DNA of 6,934 nt from Bacteroidota bacterium (lineage in GTDB: Bacteria > Bacteroidota > Bacteroidia > NS11-12g > UBA955): contig CANFUB010000138.1 of the NCBI GenBank assembly GCA_947450015.1, forward strand, positions 1 through 6,934, given 5' to 3'. Positions within the stretch are counted from its first letter, which is position 1. The number at the start of each line of letters is the position of its first letter. Position numbers and translations under genes: made by a program. Of the stretch, positions 1 to 5,390 are shown piece by piece. Under the pieces are notes generated by a model. That model was given only the letters and a program-made list of their open reading frames with translations. It had not been told where the DNA came from and ran no database searches.

Positions 1-2241
1 ATAGAAGGCCATGAATTTACTCATATGGTTGTAAATAATAATGGGAATGGTGGATTGAAATATCAAGGTGAATCTGGGGCTTTAAACGAATCTTTTGCAG
101 ATATTTTTGGAACTTGTGTAGAGTTTTATTCAGGTGTTAACCCAGAATGGAATATTGGAGAAGATATTATGGTTAATGATCCTTATTTAAGGTCAATGTC
201 TAATCCAAATGGAGGGAAACAACCAGATACATACAATGGCAATAATTGGAAGAATCCTTTAGAGACAAAAGATGACGGATGGGTTCACAATAATAGCGGT
301 GTTCAAAATTTTTGGTTTTACCTTTTGAGTCAAGGAGGTTCTGGTATAAATGATTTTAACAATTCATACTCTGTTGATAGTATTGGAATTGAGCAAGCAA
401 GTAAAATCGCATACCGTAACTTAACTACTTATTTAGGTACAAAAGCAAAATATATTGATGCATATTATGGTTCTCTTCAAGCGGCAGAAGATCTCTATGG
501 GAACCCATCTAAACAATATGACGCGGTAAAACAAGCATGGTTTGCAGTTGGGATTGGAAATGATCCAAACAGTTTTTGTAGTGGTACTACTTATGTTAAA
601 GAACCAAGCGGTACAATTACAGATGGCAGCGGTTCAGCAAATTACAAAAACAATTCAAATTGCAAGTGGGTAATAGCACCATCTGGTGCAATTAAATTGT
701 CCTTGACATTTACTCAGTTTTATACGGAATCAGAATATGATACTGTTTTTGTTTACAATGGCCCGAATGAGAATTTTCCACTTTTAGCTACTTGGTGGGG
801 TAATACTCTTCCCCCTGTATTATATACAGATTCCGGTATTGGAGCAATGTGTATCAGATTTACATCGGATGCTCTTGTGAACGATATTGGTTGGTCAGCG
901 AATTTCCAAGCTTATAGTTATGCACCAAGTTGCAATGGCGTATCAGTTTTAACTGCACCTTCTGGAACTTTTACCGACGGATCAAATAATAAAAATTATG
1001 GTAATAATCAACTATGTTTCTGGGCGATAGCTCCACCATGTGCAAATTCTGTTACACTTTCATTTTCGCAATTTTCTACCGAAAAAGACTTTGACGGAAT
1101 TGCTGTATACAGCGATTTAGATGGAATTAATAAAATAGGGGTTTTTACAGGAACATCACTACCAAGTTCAATAACATCAAATACTGGTGTAATGTTAATT
1201 GTTTTTGTTTCTGATTATTCAACTAGCCTGCAAGGATTTTCCGCAAGTTATACATCTACGGGATCTGCTTATTGTTCTGGAATTAACAAATTAAATACTT
1301 CTGATTATGGAACATTTTCAGATGGTAGTGGTTCAAATAATTATTGCAATAACCAAGATTGTAAATGGTTAATTCAGCCACCTCAAGCAACGAGTGTTAC
1401 TTTGTATTTTGCAGAATTTGAACTTGAAGAAGCAGCCACTGACGGAAATATTTATGATTTTGTTGAAGTATACGATGGAAGTACCCCTTCTGCAACTCTT
1501 TTAGGTCGTTTTACAGGAAGTAATCTGCCTCCTTCAATCACATCAAGTGGAGGTAGTTTGTTAGTCAGATTTATCTCAGACTTAACTAACAATAAACAAG
1601 GATTTTCGGCCTATTACACTTCAACGCAAGCGCCTTATTGTTCTGGGAATGTTAAAACCTTGAGCGCTCAAAGTGGAACTTTTGCGGACGGAAGTATGAC
1701 GAATAATTATGCAAATAATACAAATTGCGCTTGGTTAATTCAGCCAGTGAATGCCAAATCTATAACTCTTTCTTTTTCTAATTTCAACACTGAATTGGAT
1801 TATGATGGCCTAGTTGTCTATGATGGTGCCAACAATTCAGCGACTGTTTTAAATCAATTCTCAGGGACTTTCCTACCAGGTGCAGTAACGTCTTCTGGAG
1901 GAAGCATGTATATTGAATTTCTGAGTGATGCAGCCGTTAGAGGGCAAGGTTGGACAGCAAATTATACTTCAGTAATTCCATCCGGAATAGTAGAAGAATT
2001 AATTCAAGCCAAATTGAATATTTTCCCTAATCCTACAAATGGAATATTTAATTTAAGATCTGATTTAGAATATTCAATAAACATAGATGTGTGCGATATT
2101 CTAGGTAATCAAGTTTTAAATTCATTCCAAATAAATAAAGGGGATAATCAAGTTGATGCTTCTCAATTAAGTAAAGGGGTTTATTTAATAAAAATGAAAA
2201 TTGAAGGTACAACACTAATAAAAAGGTTAATCATAAATTGA
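1..2241 (+). CDS. Secreted thermolysin-like M4 metalloprotease with four CUB domains and a T9SS sorting domain (5'-partial)
   Basis: The reading frame is open from base 1, so the signal peptide, propeptide and N-terminal half of the catalytic domain lie outside the window. The visible part is 746 codons. Zinc motif HEFTH is at 10-24. The third zinc ligand is Glu at 88-90 in ESGALNESFADIFG, and the M4 catalytic His is at 286-288 in GWVHNNSG. All catalytic residues of the C-terminal half are present, so the enzyme should be active. Four CUB domains follow (577-1971), each opening with Cys-x-Gly or Cys-Ser-Gly and containing an NxxC/NC-W motif. The last ~75 residues (from 2011) match the type A sorting domain: FPNPTNGIFNL, DILGNQV, LSKGVYLIKM, and a basic end. 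That domain implies export by the type IX system to the surface or medium. CUB domains usually bind proteins or glycans, so a substrate-targeting role is inferred. Family and architecture are clear; the substrate is unknown. Confidence 0.95.
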   Translation: MEGHEFTHMVVNNNGNGGLKYQGESGALNESFADIFGTCVEFYSGVNPEWNIGEDIMVNDPYLRSMSNPNGGKQPDTYNGNNWKNPLETKDDGWVHNNSGVQNFWFYLLSQGGSGINDFNNSYSVDSIGIEQASKIAYRNLTTYLGTKAKYIDAYYGSLQAAEDLYGNPSKQYDAVKQAWFAVGIGNDPNSFCSGTTYVKEPSGTITDGSGSANYKNNSNCKWVIAPSGAIKLSLTFTQFYTESEYDTVFVYNGPNENFPLLATWWGNTLPPVLYTDSGIGAMCIRFTSDALVNDIGWSANFQAYSYAPSCNGVSVLTAPSGTFTDGSNNKNYGNNQLCFWAIAPPCANSVTLSFSQFSTEKDFDGIAVYSDLDGINKIGVFTGTSLPSSITSNTGVMLIVFVSDYSTSLQGFSASYTSTGSAYCSGINKLNTSDYGTFSDGSGSNNYCNNQDCKWLIQPPQATSVTLYFAEFELEEAATDGNIYDFVEVYDGSTPSATLLGRFTGSNLPPSITSSGGSLLVRFISDLTNNKQGFSAYYTSTQAPYCSGNVKTLSAQSGTFADGSMTNNYANNTNCAWLIQPVNAKSITLSFSNFNTELDYDGLVVYDGANNSATVLNQFSGTFLPGAVTSSGGSMYIEFLSDAAVRGQGWTANYTSVIPSGIVEELIQAKLNIFPNPTNGIFNLRSDLEYSINIDVCDILGNQVLNSFQINKGDNQVDASQLSKGVYLIKMKIEGTTLIKRLIIN
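577..1971 (+). repeat. Four tandem CUB domains within the metalloprotease
   Basis: Copies start at their first Cys at 577, 931, 1273 and 1639, each about 110-120 codons long. Each keeps a GT(I/F)xDGS turn, an Asn-rich strand with a second Cys 28-29 codons after the first, a (Y/F)D-x-(V/I/L)-x-V-Y strand and an F-x-SD strand. The Asp in the YD/FD and SD positions are those that bind calcium in calcium-binding CUB domains, so calcium binding is inferred. The later two Cys of classical four-Cys CUB domains are not conserved. Single extra Cys occur in copies 1 (850-852), 2 (1039-1041) and 3 (1345-1347). The copies have diverged well apart at DNA level, so the array is not a recent duplication. 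Confidence 0.88.
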
Positions 2242-2295
2242 TTCAACAAAAGATTTAAAACGAACTATTTAACAAACTAATTATAAAAAACTAAT

Positions 2296-2826
2296 ATGAA
2301 AAAATCATCAATTATTATCGGGTCATTTTTATTGACTACAGTTTTATTCTTTTCATGCGCAAAAGATGGTTTACAAGGACCTCAAGGGCCAGCAGGGGCA
2401 AATGGTACCAACGGTATCAATGGCACCAATGGTACCAATGGAACAAATGGTACCAATGGAAATGCTAACGTTATTTCCAAATCAGCGCAAACAGTTTCAT
2501 TCGTGTATTCAAATAGCTTAAATACTTATGATGCGATATTGTCATGCTCTGAAATTACGCAAGATATCGTTGACAATGGTGTGGTACTTTGTTATGAGCG
2601 CGTAGCGCCAAATCAATGGATGCCTTGGAATGCGAACATTGGAACAACATATTACATATTTAATTTTCGCAAAGGCGAGATTGTCTTAGAATATAGAAAT
2701 ACTGCTGGTACTACAACTAATGAAGGCAATAAAACGATGAGATTTGTTATTATCCCTTCTCAAGATGTCCCAAAATTACCAAGTGATACCCGCGACTATA
2801 ACACAGTAATTAAGGCTCTAGAGTAA
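2296..2826 (+). CDS. Lipoprotein with a collagen-like Gly-X-Y segment
   Basis: The protein has 176 residues. A basic start and hydrophobic stretch lead into a lipobox (LFFSC), with Cys21 the likely lipidated residue. The following Ala-Lys-Asp resembles loosely the acidic surface-export signals of Bacteroidota lipoproteins. Residues 25 to about 57 are an uninterrupted Gly-X-Y run: GLQGPQGPAG, then repeats of Thr-Asn-Gly. The rest (about 118 residues) is a compact domain that I do not recognise, with alternating hydrophobic residues suggesting beta-strands (for example TTYYIFNF and IVLEYRN). Collagen-like lipoproteins of this layout are common in Bacteroidota, and their role is generally unknown. 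The start follows an A-rich stretch with no Shine-Dalgarno motif, as is normal in this phylum. No terminator or promoter is seen in the 54 bp after the protease gene, so co-transcription is possible. It is tightly linked to the next gene. Confidence 0.88.
   Translation: MKKSSIIIGSFLLTTVLFFSCAKDGLQGPQGPAGANGTNGINGTNGTNGTNGTNGNANVISKSAQTVSFVYSNSLNTYDAILSCSEITQDIVDNGVVLCYERVAPNQWMPWNANIGTTYYIFNFRKGEIVLEYRNTAGTTTNEGNKTMRFVIIPSQDVPKLPSDTRDYNTVIKALE
2401..2463 (+). repeat. 9-bp tandem repeats (AATGGTACC-like) encoding Thr-Asn-Gly
   Basis: About seven units of the nonamer AATGGTACC and variants (AACGGTATC, AATGGCACC, AATGGAACA) lie head to tail. Each unit codes one Asn-Gly-Thr (once Ile) collagen triplet. 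Since the unit is a multiple of three, gain or loss of copies would change the length of the stalk without shifting the frame. Near-identity of the units at DNA level suggests fairly recent expansion. Confidence 0.85.
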
Positions 2827-2827
2827 T

Positions 2828-3373
2828 ATGAGGTTAATTTACATAACCATATTTTTATTCTTGCTTACTGGTTGTTTACCACCTAAATACATTACTGAAA
2901 AATATATTAAAAACAATCTTGAAGTTCATGAAATTAATGCATTTTCTTCAGTTCGTTTATATTCTATTTACAGCGGGAATGTTTATGGAGGTAAGGATTA
3001 TTTAGAATTAACTGGTTATAAAATAGGTCAGAAAAAAGGGTTATTAATTGGTTCAATTAAAAAGAAAAGCGAAGTAGATCAAAAAAGCGAAAAAAAAGCG
3101 GATGATTTACAGTTTACTCAATTGACTGTTGAACAATGTCAGATGATTGTTGAAAAGCACTATGAATTAATTCAAAAAATCAAGTTAGAACGTCCAAGAT
3201 TTAATGAGGCGGTTTATCATGATTTTGCGATTAGTAAAGATTTATGGATTAGTTTTAAAAAAGGCCATGGTTCAAAATCTGTAAGTATTATGGATATTTG
3301 GATTAAAGGAGATAGGTACACTGTTTACACAAAAAAAATTATTCGCAACTTGAAGAAATTTATTGACTATTAA
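2828..3373 (+). CDS. Small lipoprotein of unknown function
   Basis: The protein has 181 residues. Residues 1-16 form a classical lipoprotein signal ending in LLTGC, with Cys16 the acylation site, so it should be anchored in a cell membrane, probably the outer one. Pro-Pro follows directly. The mature part has a mixed region (YSIYSGNVYGGKDYLELTGY), a highly charged Lys/Glu/Asp patch near residues 77-93, and a C-terminal half with helix-like and strand-like stretches (WISFKKG, MDIWIKGDRYTVYTK). I do not recognise a family. The ATG lies 1 bp after the stop of the collagen-like lipoprotein gene, which makes translational coupling and a joint role at the cell surface likely. The gene contains an A8 run (3090-3097) that could be prone to slippage. 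No clear T-tailed terminator follows immediately; the first strong one is at 3537. Confidence 0.8.
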   Translation: MRLIYITIFLFLLTGCLPPKYITEKYIKNNLEVHEINAFSSVRLYSIYSGNVYGGKDYLELTGYKIGQKKGLLIGSIKKKSEVDQKSEKKADDLQFTQLTVEQCQMIVEKHYELIQKIKLERPRFNEAVYHDFAISKDLWISFKKGHGSKSVSIMDIWIKGDRYTVYTKKIIRNLKKFIDY

Positions 3374-3505
3374 TTTTAGAGTTAATTAAGCATGAAAATG
3401 GTGGAAGTATTAAACTTCCCCCCCAAAAAACACGTTTCACACACGCTTCTGTTGATAAGTTGTTGGTATTTTAAAGTGTTGATATATAATTAAATAAGGC
3501 GAAAA

Positions 3506-3527
3506 GTTCAAATCCCTAACTCTCCGC
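3506..3527 (+). other. 3' fragment resembling tRNA-Ser; possible attachment-site remnant
   Basis: The bases GTTCAAATC, a typical T-loop, are followed by CCCTAACTCTCCGC. This is the layout of a T-stem 3' strand, a seven-base acceptor 3' strand (ACTCTCC) and discriminator G, and it resembles the 3' end of bacterial tRNA-Ser genes with a GGAGAG-type acceptor. No matching 5' acceptor strand or anticodon arm exists in the ~100 bases upstream, and the bases before the T-loop (AAAAG) do not pair with CCCTA. It is therefore not a functional tRNA gene. Integrases often duplicate the 3' end of a tRNA gene, so this may be the distal att site of an integrated element lying to the left. That reading is inference from a 22-base match made from memory. 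Confidence 0.5.
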
Positions 3528-3536
3528 AACCAAATG

Positions 3537-3567
3537 AAAAACCCAGCTTGCTGGGTTTTTTTATTTT
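3537..3567 (+). terminator. Strong intrinsic terminator
   Basis: The stem AAAAACCCAG / CTGGGTTTTT (3537-3546 with 3551-3560) has ten pairs and a CTTG loop, followed by further T residues interrupted by one A. It lies 10 bases after the tRNA-like fragment, where a tRNA gene's own terminator would be expected. It is also the first strong stop for transcription coming from the lipoprotein genes. Confidence 0.85.
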
Positions 3568-3617
3568 TATGCAAAGCCAAGCTCTGCTTGAGCGCATGCA
3601 TATAAATAAAAAAACAA

Positions 3618-3642
3618 AAACCGCGCTAGCGGTTTGGTTTTT
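3618..3642. terminator. Probable bidirectional terminator
   Basis: The stem AAACCGC / GCGGTTT (3618-3624 with 3629-3635) has a GCTA loop. On the + strand it is followed by GGTTTTT. Read on the - strand it is followed by a longer T-rich tail (TTGTTTTTTTATTTA), so it should work best against leftward transcription. Confidence 0.6.
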
Positions 3643-3661
3643 CATTTGGTTAGCAGCTCAC

Positions 3662-3702
3662 CCATAAAGGGATCACGAGCGGAGCGAGTAATCCCTTTAT
3701 GG
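3662..3702. repeat. Perfect 12-bp inverted repeat (hairpin)
   Basis: CCATAAAGGGAT (3662-3673) is matched exactly by its complement ATCCCTTTATGG (3691-3702) across a 17-base G-rich loop containing GAGCGGAGCGAG. There is no T-tract on either side, so it is not a simple terminator. It may be a structured RNA element, a protein-binding site or part of a dispersed intergenic repeat. Confidence 0.75.
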
Positions 3703-3746
3703 ATTAGACAGATTAGACAGATTAGACTGGTTAGACGGATTGGTTT
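3702..3746. repeat. 9-bp tandem repeats, unit GATTAGACA
   Basis: Two perfect copies (3702-3719) are followed by GATTAGACT, GGTTAGACG and a decayed fifth unit. The first copy overlaps the end of the preceding hairpin by one base. The repeats are outside any gene, so the period of nine has no coding explanation. Confidence 0.8.
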
Positions 3747-3818
3747 AGAGGTATCCTGCGTGCAATGCTGCGCAGCTGGGCTTTGCAATTGGTTAGCAGT
3801 TTGGTTTTCATTTGCTTA

Positions 3819-3846
3819 ATATTTTAAACCTATAGGTTTAAAATAT
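3819..3846. promoter_or_regulatory. 28-bp perfect palindrome, candidate operator
   Basis: All 14 base pairs match around the centre between 3832 and 3833; the inner half is TTTAAACCTA and its complement. It lies 58 bp before the 44-codon ORF. The same core, AACCTTTAGGTT, recurs at 3893-3904 directly against that ORF's ATG. A further weak relative (AACTTAAAGGT) lies between them. Repeated dyads around a start site suggest autorepressor binding. A near-match to the Bacteroidota -7 box (TGTATTTG, 3872-3879) lies between the sites, but no good -33 box is seen. A hairpin role in RNA remains possible. Confidence 0.55.
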
Positions 3847-3892
3847 GTTTTTAAATTTTAACTTAAAGGTGTGTATTTGTAAATAATATTTA

Positions 3893-3904
3893 AACCTTTA
3901 GGTT
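3893..3904. promoter_or_regulatory. Second copy of the AACCTnTAGGTT dyad, abutting a start codon
   Basis: AACCTTTAGGTT repeats the core of the 28-bp palindrome with one central change. The shared stretch is TTTAAACCT-TAGGTT. It ends exactly one base before the ATG at 3905, a position where a bound repressor or an RNA fold would block transcription or translation initiation. Confidence 0.45.
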
Positions 3905-4039
3905 ATGTCTTATATTCAGAAAACACTGATTCAAAAACAAATGGATGAATTTATTCAATCAAACAATGAAATTGGAAGATCAAAAGACCAATTCTGCAAG
4001 TCAAGAACTAGAAAGGTTGACAAAGGATATCATGAGTAA
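3905..4039 (+). CDS. Small ORF of 44 codons, unknown function
   Basis: The frame runs ATG to TAA and encodes a small, polar, basic protein (begins MSYIQKTLIQKQMDEF, ends KVDKGYHE). The first half could form an amphipathic helix; I see no known family. In favour of a real gene, a repeated palindromic element lies immediately upstream, and a T-tailed hairpin includes the stop codon in its stem, giving a compact promoter-to-terminator unit. Against it, the length is short, no strong promoter is visible, and there is no family match. It could also be the surviving N-terminus of a longer gene. It converges on higA. If translated, a small DNA-binding or antitoxin-like regulator acting on its own operator would fit, but nothing in the residues proves that. 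Confidence 0.45.
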   Translation: MSYIQKTLIQKQMDEFIQSNNEIGRSKDQFCKSRTRKVDKGYHE

Positions 4040-4062
4040 AATGACATTACTCAGCTTTTTTT
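4033..4062 (+). terminator. Intrinsic terminator after the 44-codon ORF
   Basis: TGAGTAA (4033-4039) pairs fully with TTACTCA (4047-4053) around a 7-base loop, then GC and seven T. The stop codon of the small ORF forms the inner end of the stem's 5' arm. Read on the - strand there is no T-tract, so it does not end higA transcripts. Confidence 0.7.
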
Positions 4063-4107
4063 CACCTAGTTTTTTCAGGGTTGAGACTATTGGATGATTA
4101 TAATAGG

Positions 4108-5013
4108 TTACATCCACTTTCTGGCAAACTCATCGGCTTCTTTTTCCTTTTGATTGTCTTTGTCTGAGTATTCCAAATTCTCCAAAAAGACGTCCTTTTT
4201 GCCGTGCAACAAAATATGTCCTACTTCGTGGAAGAAGGTGAAACCCAAATGATCGGTTTGGTTTTCATTGTCAGTCAATTGAATCAAAGGGGTATCGCTG
4301 AGCCAGCGGGTGGCGCCGCTAATGGGTGCGTTGTTGAGGGACGGTGTCTTTACAACCTTCACGCCAGCTTCTAGGCAAAGGCTTTGCAATTGATTGAATG
4401 TTATATTGTTATGATTGTACAATATCGATTTCAGCATAGGCAATGTTTCTTTGAACTTCTTTTCCGAATACTTTTTGGCTGTCAATTCCATCGCTTGAAT
4501 TTCGCCCTGTCTGAGCCAAGCAGAAACGGCATACGGGTCTTTGGTTTGCGCAAGCGATATGCGGAAGGCAACTTTCAGTTGCTGTTTGAAATAGTATTCT
4601 TCCCAAGCTTTATGGTTTGAAAAGCCAAAGAATGATAGCATTTCCATGGTTTTTTCCTTGAGGGTTTTCACTTGAGGTAGCCATCCTTTTTGAATCATAT
4701 CTTCCAATGGAAATTGCTTTGCCCACGGAGTAGCTTGGCGAATAACGGCTTCACGTTTTTTTCGCGCAATAAATTCGTCGAAACCTCTTTGGTGGTCCAT
4801 CCAAAATTGGGCAGGAATTCTCGTAATATTTTCAAATTGCACTGCCATATCTGCGGTAATTGAGCTGTCGCCTTTGAGAACCGCAATAATAGTTTTCTCG
4901 GGCTTCCCTGCGCGGAGTGCAAACTCTTTTGGTCCCATTTTCATCTCTTCCAACTTCTCCAAAAGCGTTTCTCCTGGATGCGGCATTGATTGCCATAAGT
5001 AATGATTTTCCAT
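4108..5013 (-). CDS. higA: HigA-type antitoxin fused to an ImmA/IrrE-like (M78) metalloprotease domain; C-terminus probably truncated
   Basis: The protein has 301 residues. Residues 12-72 are a HigA-type helix-turn-helix: HPGETLLEKLEE, then EFALRAG, ITADMAVQFE and IPAQFWM. The middle (about 80-220) is an alpha-rich linker. The C-terminal part has the M78 zinc motif HEVGH (262-266) followed by LLHG, then EADEFA (292-297), whose Glu should be the third zinc ligand. The ATG lies 2 bp after the higB stop, so the pair is one operon in the toxin-first order typical of higBA. The expected role is to bind and neutralise HigB and repress the operon through the helix-turn-helix; the protease domain may cleave a partner or sense stress. 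The protein stops at FARKWM, just after the third ligand. Family members, as I remember them, continue about 50 residues further, and no other frame restores that part. The gene appears visibly less AT-rich than the AbiE-type gene to its right. Confidence 0.88.
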   Translation of the reverse strand: MENHYLWQSMPHPGETLLEKLEEMKMGPKEFALRAGKPEKTIIAVLKGDSSITADMAVQFENITRIPAQFWMDHQRGFDEFIARKKREAVIRQATPWAKQFPLEDMIQKGWLPQVKTLKEKTMEMLSFFGFSNHKAWEEYYFKQQLKVAFRISLAQTKDPYAVSAWLRQGEIQAMELTAKKYSEKKFKETLPMLKSILYNHNNITFNQLQSLCLEAGVKVVKTPSLNNAPISGATRWLSDTPLIQLTDNENQTDHLGFTFFHEVGHILLHGKKDVFLENLEYSDKDNQKEKEADEFARKWM

Positions 5014-5015
5014 TG

Positions 5016-5357
5016 TTATTTCTCTTTGTGATAGTTGATGATTTCAATAACTTCTAATTCTGAAATTTCGATCCAAATGTACTGACCGTCTGCATTGGTT
5101 GGAATTGGATTTTTGTGAGGTTTAAAAATCAATCGATAAGGTTGATCGAGATCACAACTCCATTGTCCTTTCCTGTTTTTTTTCAATTCGTGATAATTTC
5201 CTGGTAAATGCCGAACATTTTCAAGGTTGCATGCAAACTTTAATTGAGTAATCCTCTTCTTTAGAATTGCAGTGCGCAATCTACCTAGTTCTTTAACCAT
5301 TTTACGGTCATTCTCTACTAATTGCTCTAATTTCTTATTCTTAAAAGTTATTTTCAC
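5016..5357 (-). CDS. higB: HigB/RelE-family toxin, likely ribosome-dependent mRNA endonuclease
   Basis: The protein has 113 residues, normal for the family. It opens with ITFKNKKLEQL, and carries NLENVRHLPGNYHEL and RKGQWSCDLDQPYRLIF (62-78), then IWIEISELEVIEIINYH (94-110), the C-terminal pattern of HigB-type killer proteins with a final conserved His110. Arg75 and His110 are plausible catalytic residues. Members of this family cut mRNA on the ribosome and halt growth until neutralised by HigA. The start is GTG at 5355-5357; starting here gives the family's usual N-terminus, while the next Met is residue 20 and would remove the first helix. The GTG sits only 2 bp after the -7 box, so the mRNA may be leaderless. 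higA follows after 2 bp. Confidence 0.88.
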   Translation of the reverse strand: MKITFKNKKLEQLVENDRKMVKELGRLRTAILKKRITQLKFACNLENVRHLPGNYHELKKNRKGQWSCDLDQPYRLIFKPHKNPIPTNADGQYIWIEISELEVIEIINYHKEK

Positions 5358-5359
5358 TA

Positions 5360-5390
5360 CAAAGTTAATTTATTTTTTAGATAACACAAA
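5360..5390 (-). promoter_or_regulatory. higBA promoter, Bacteroidota type, with overlapping dyad
   Basis: Read on the - strand, TTTG (5390-5387) is followed after exactly 19 bases by TAACTTTG (5367-5360), a full match to the Bacteroidota consensus TTTG-N19-TAnnTTTG. The -33 box lies inside the dyad ACAC-AAA-GTGT (5384-5394), a likely HigA operator since HigA proteins usually repress their own operon. Transcription should start close to 5355, practically at the GTG of higB. Confidence 0.75.

Larger units (their letters stand above)
3570..3787. repeat. Imperfect inverted repeat bracketing the hairpin and tandem repeats
   Basis: TGCAAAGCCAAGCT (3570-3583) is matched at 13 of 14 bases by the reverse-oriented AGCTGGGCTTTGCA (3774-3787), and weaker similarity extends inward. 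Two related direct repeats also occur here: TTTGGTTTTTCATTTG and GGTTAGCAG near 3633-3656, with counterparts near 3791-3814. The 218-bp arrangement could be a decayed non-coding mobile element (MITE-like) or a shuffled intergenic repeat. Nothing in it codes for a transposase. Confidence 0.4.
3374..3904. other. Gene-poor, structure-rich intergenic region
   Basis: No convincing protein gene lies in this 531-bp stretch. In order it contains a small hairpin (stem GGAAGT/ACTTCC, 3403-3419) running into a C7-A6 tract, a tRNA-Ser-like 3' fragment, a strong terminator, a bidirectional terminator, a 12-bp-stem hairpin, 9-bp tandem repeats, short inverted and direct repeats, and a 28-bp palindrome. The part from about 3650 to 3790 looks richer in G and C than either flank. 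The region separates + strand genes for secreted proteins from - strand toxin-antitoxin genes. Confidence 0.8.

Noticed and set aside
25..27. ATG at 25 as the start of the metalloprotease
   Set aside because: The frame is open to base 1 and the essential HEFTH zinc motif lies upstream of this codon, so the gene is 5'-partial.
3403..3424. Hairpin GGAAGT/ACTTCC as terminator of the lipoprotein genes
   Set aside because: It has a six-pair stem followed by C7-A6 rather than a T-tract, so it would not act as an intrinsic + strand terminator.
3506..3533. A complete tRNA gene
   Set aside because: There is no 5' acceptor strand, D-arm or anticodon arm upstream, and the T-stem 5' strand does not pair.
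3702..3746. Possible CRISPR-like array
   Set aside because: The units are 9 bp, contiguous and without spacers, and there are no cas genes.
3634..3819. 61-codon + strand ORF
   Set aside because: It runs through the hairpin and the 9-bp tandem repeats, giving an artefactual Arg-Gln-Ile pattern. It has no start context, and its composition matches no protein family.
4032..4097. 21-codon ORF starting in ATGAGTAA at the end of the 44-codon ORF
   Set aside because: Its first half lies inside the terminator hairpin and T-tract, so its message would mostly not be made. The overlap looks accidental.
4384..4620. + strand ORF of 78 codons opposite higA
   Set aside because: It lies entirely antisense within a well-supported HigA/M78 coding region and has no recognisable domain.
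4409..5047. Three overlapping - strand ORFs of 65-75 codons inside higA and the higB end
   Set aside because: They are shifted frames of the higA region. The in-frame protein has clear helix-turn-helix and zinc motifs, while these have none.
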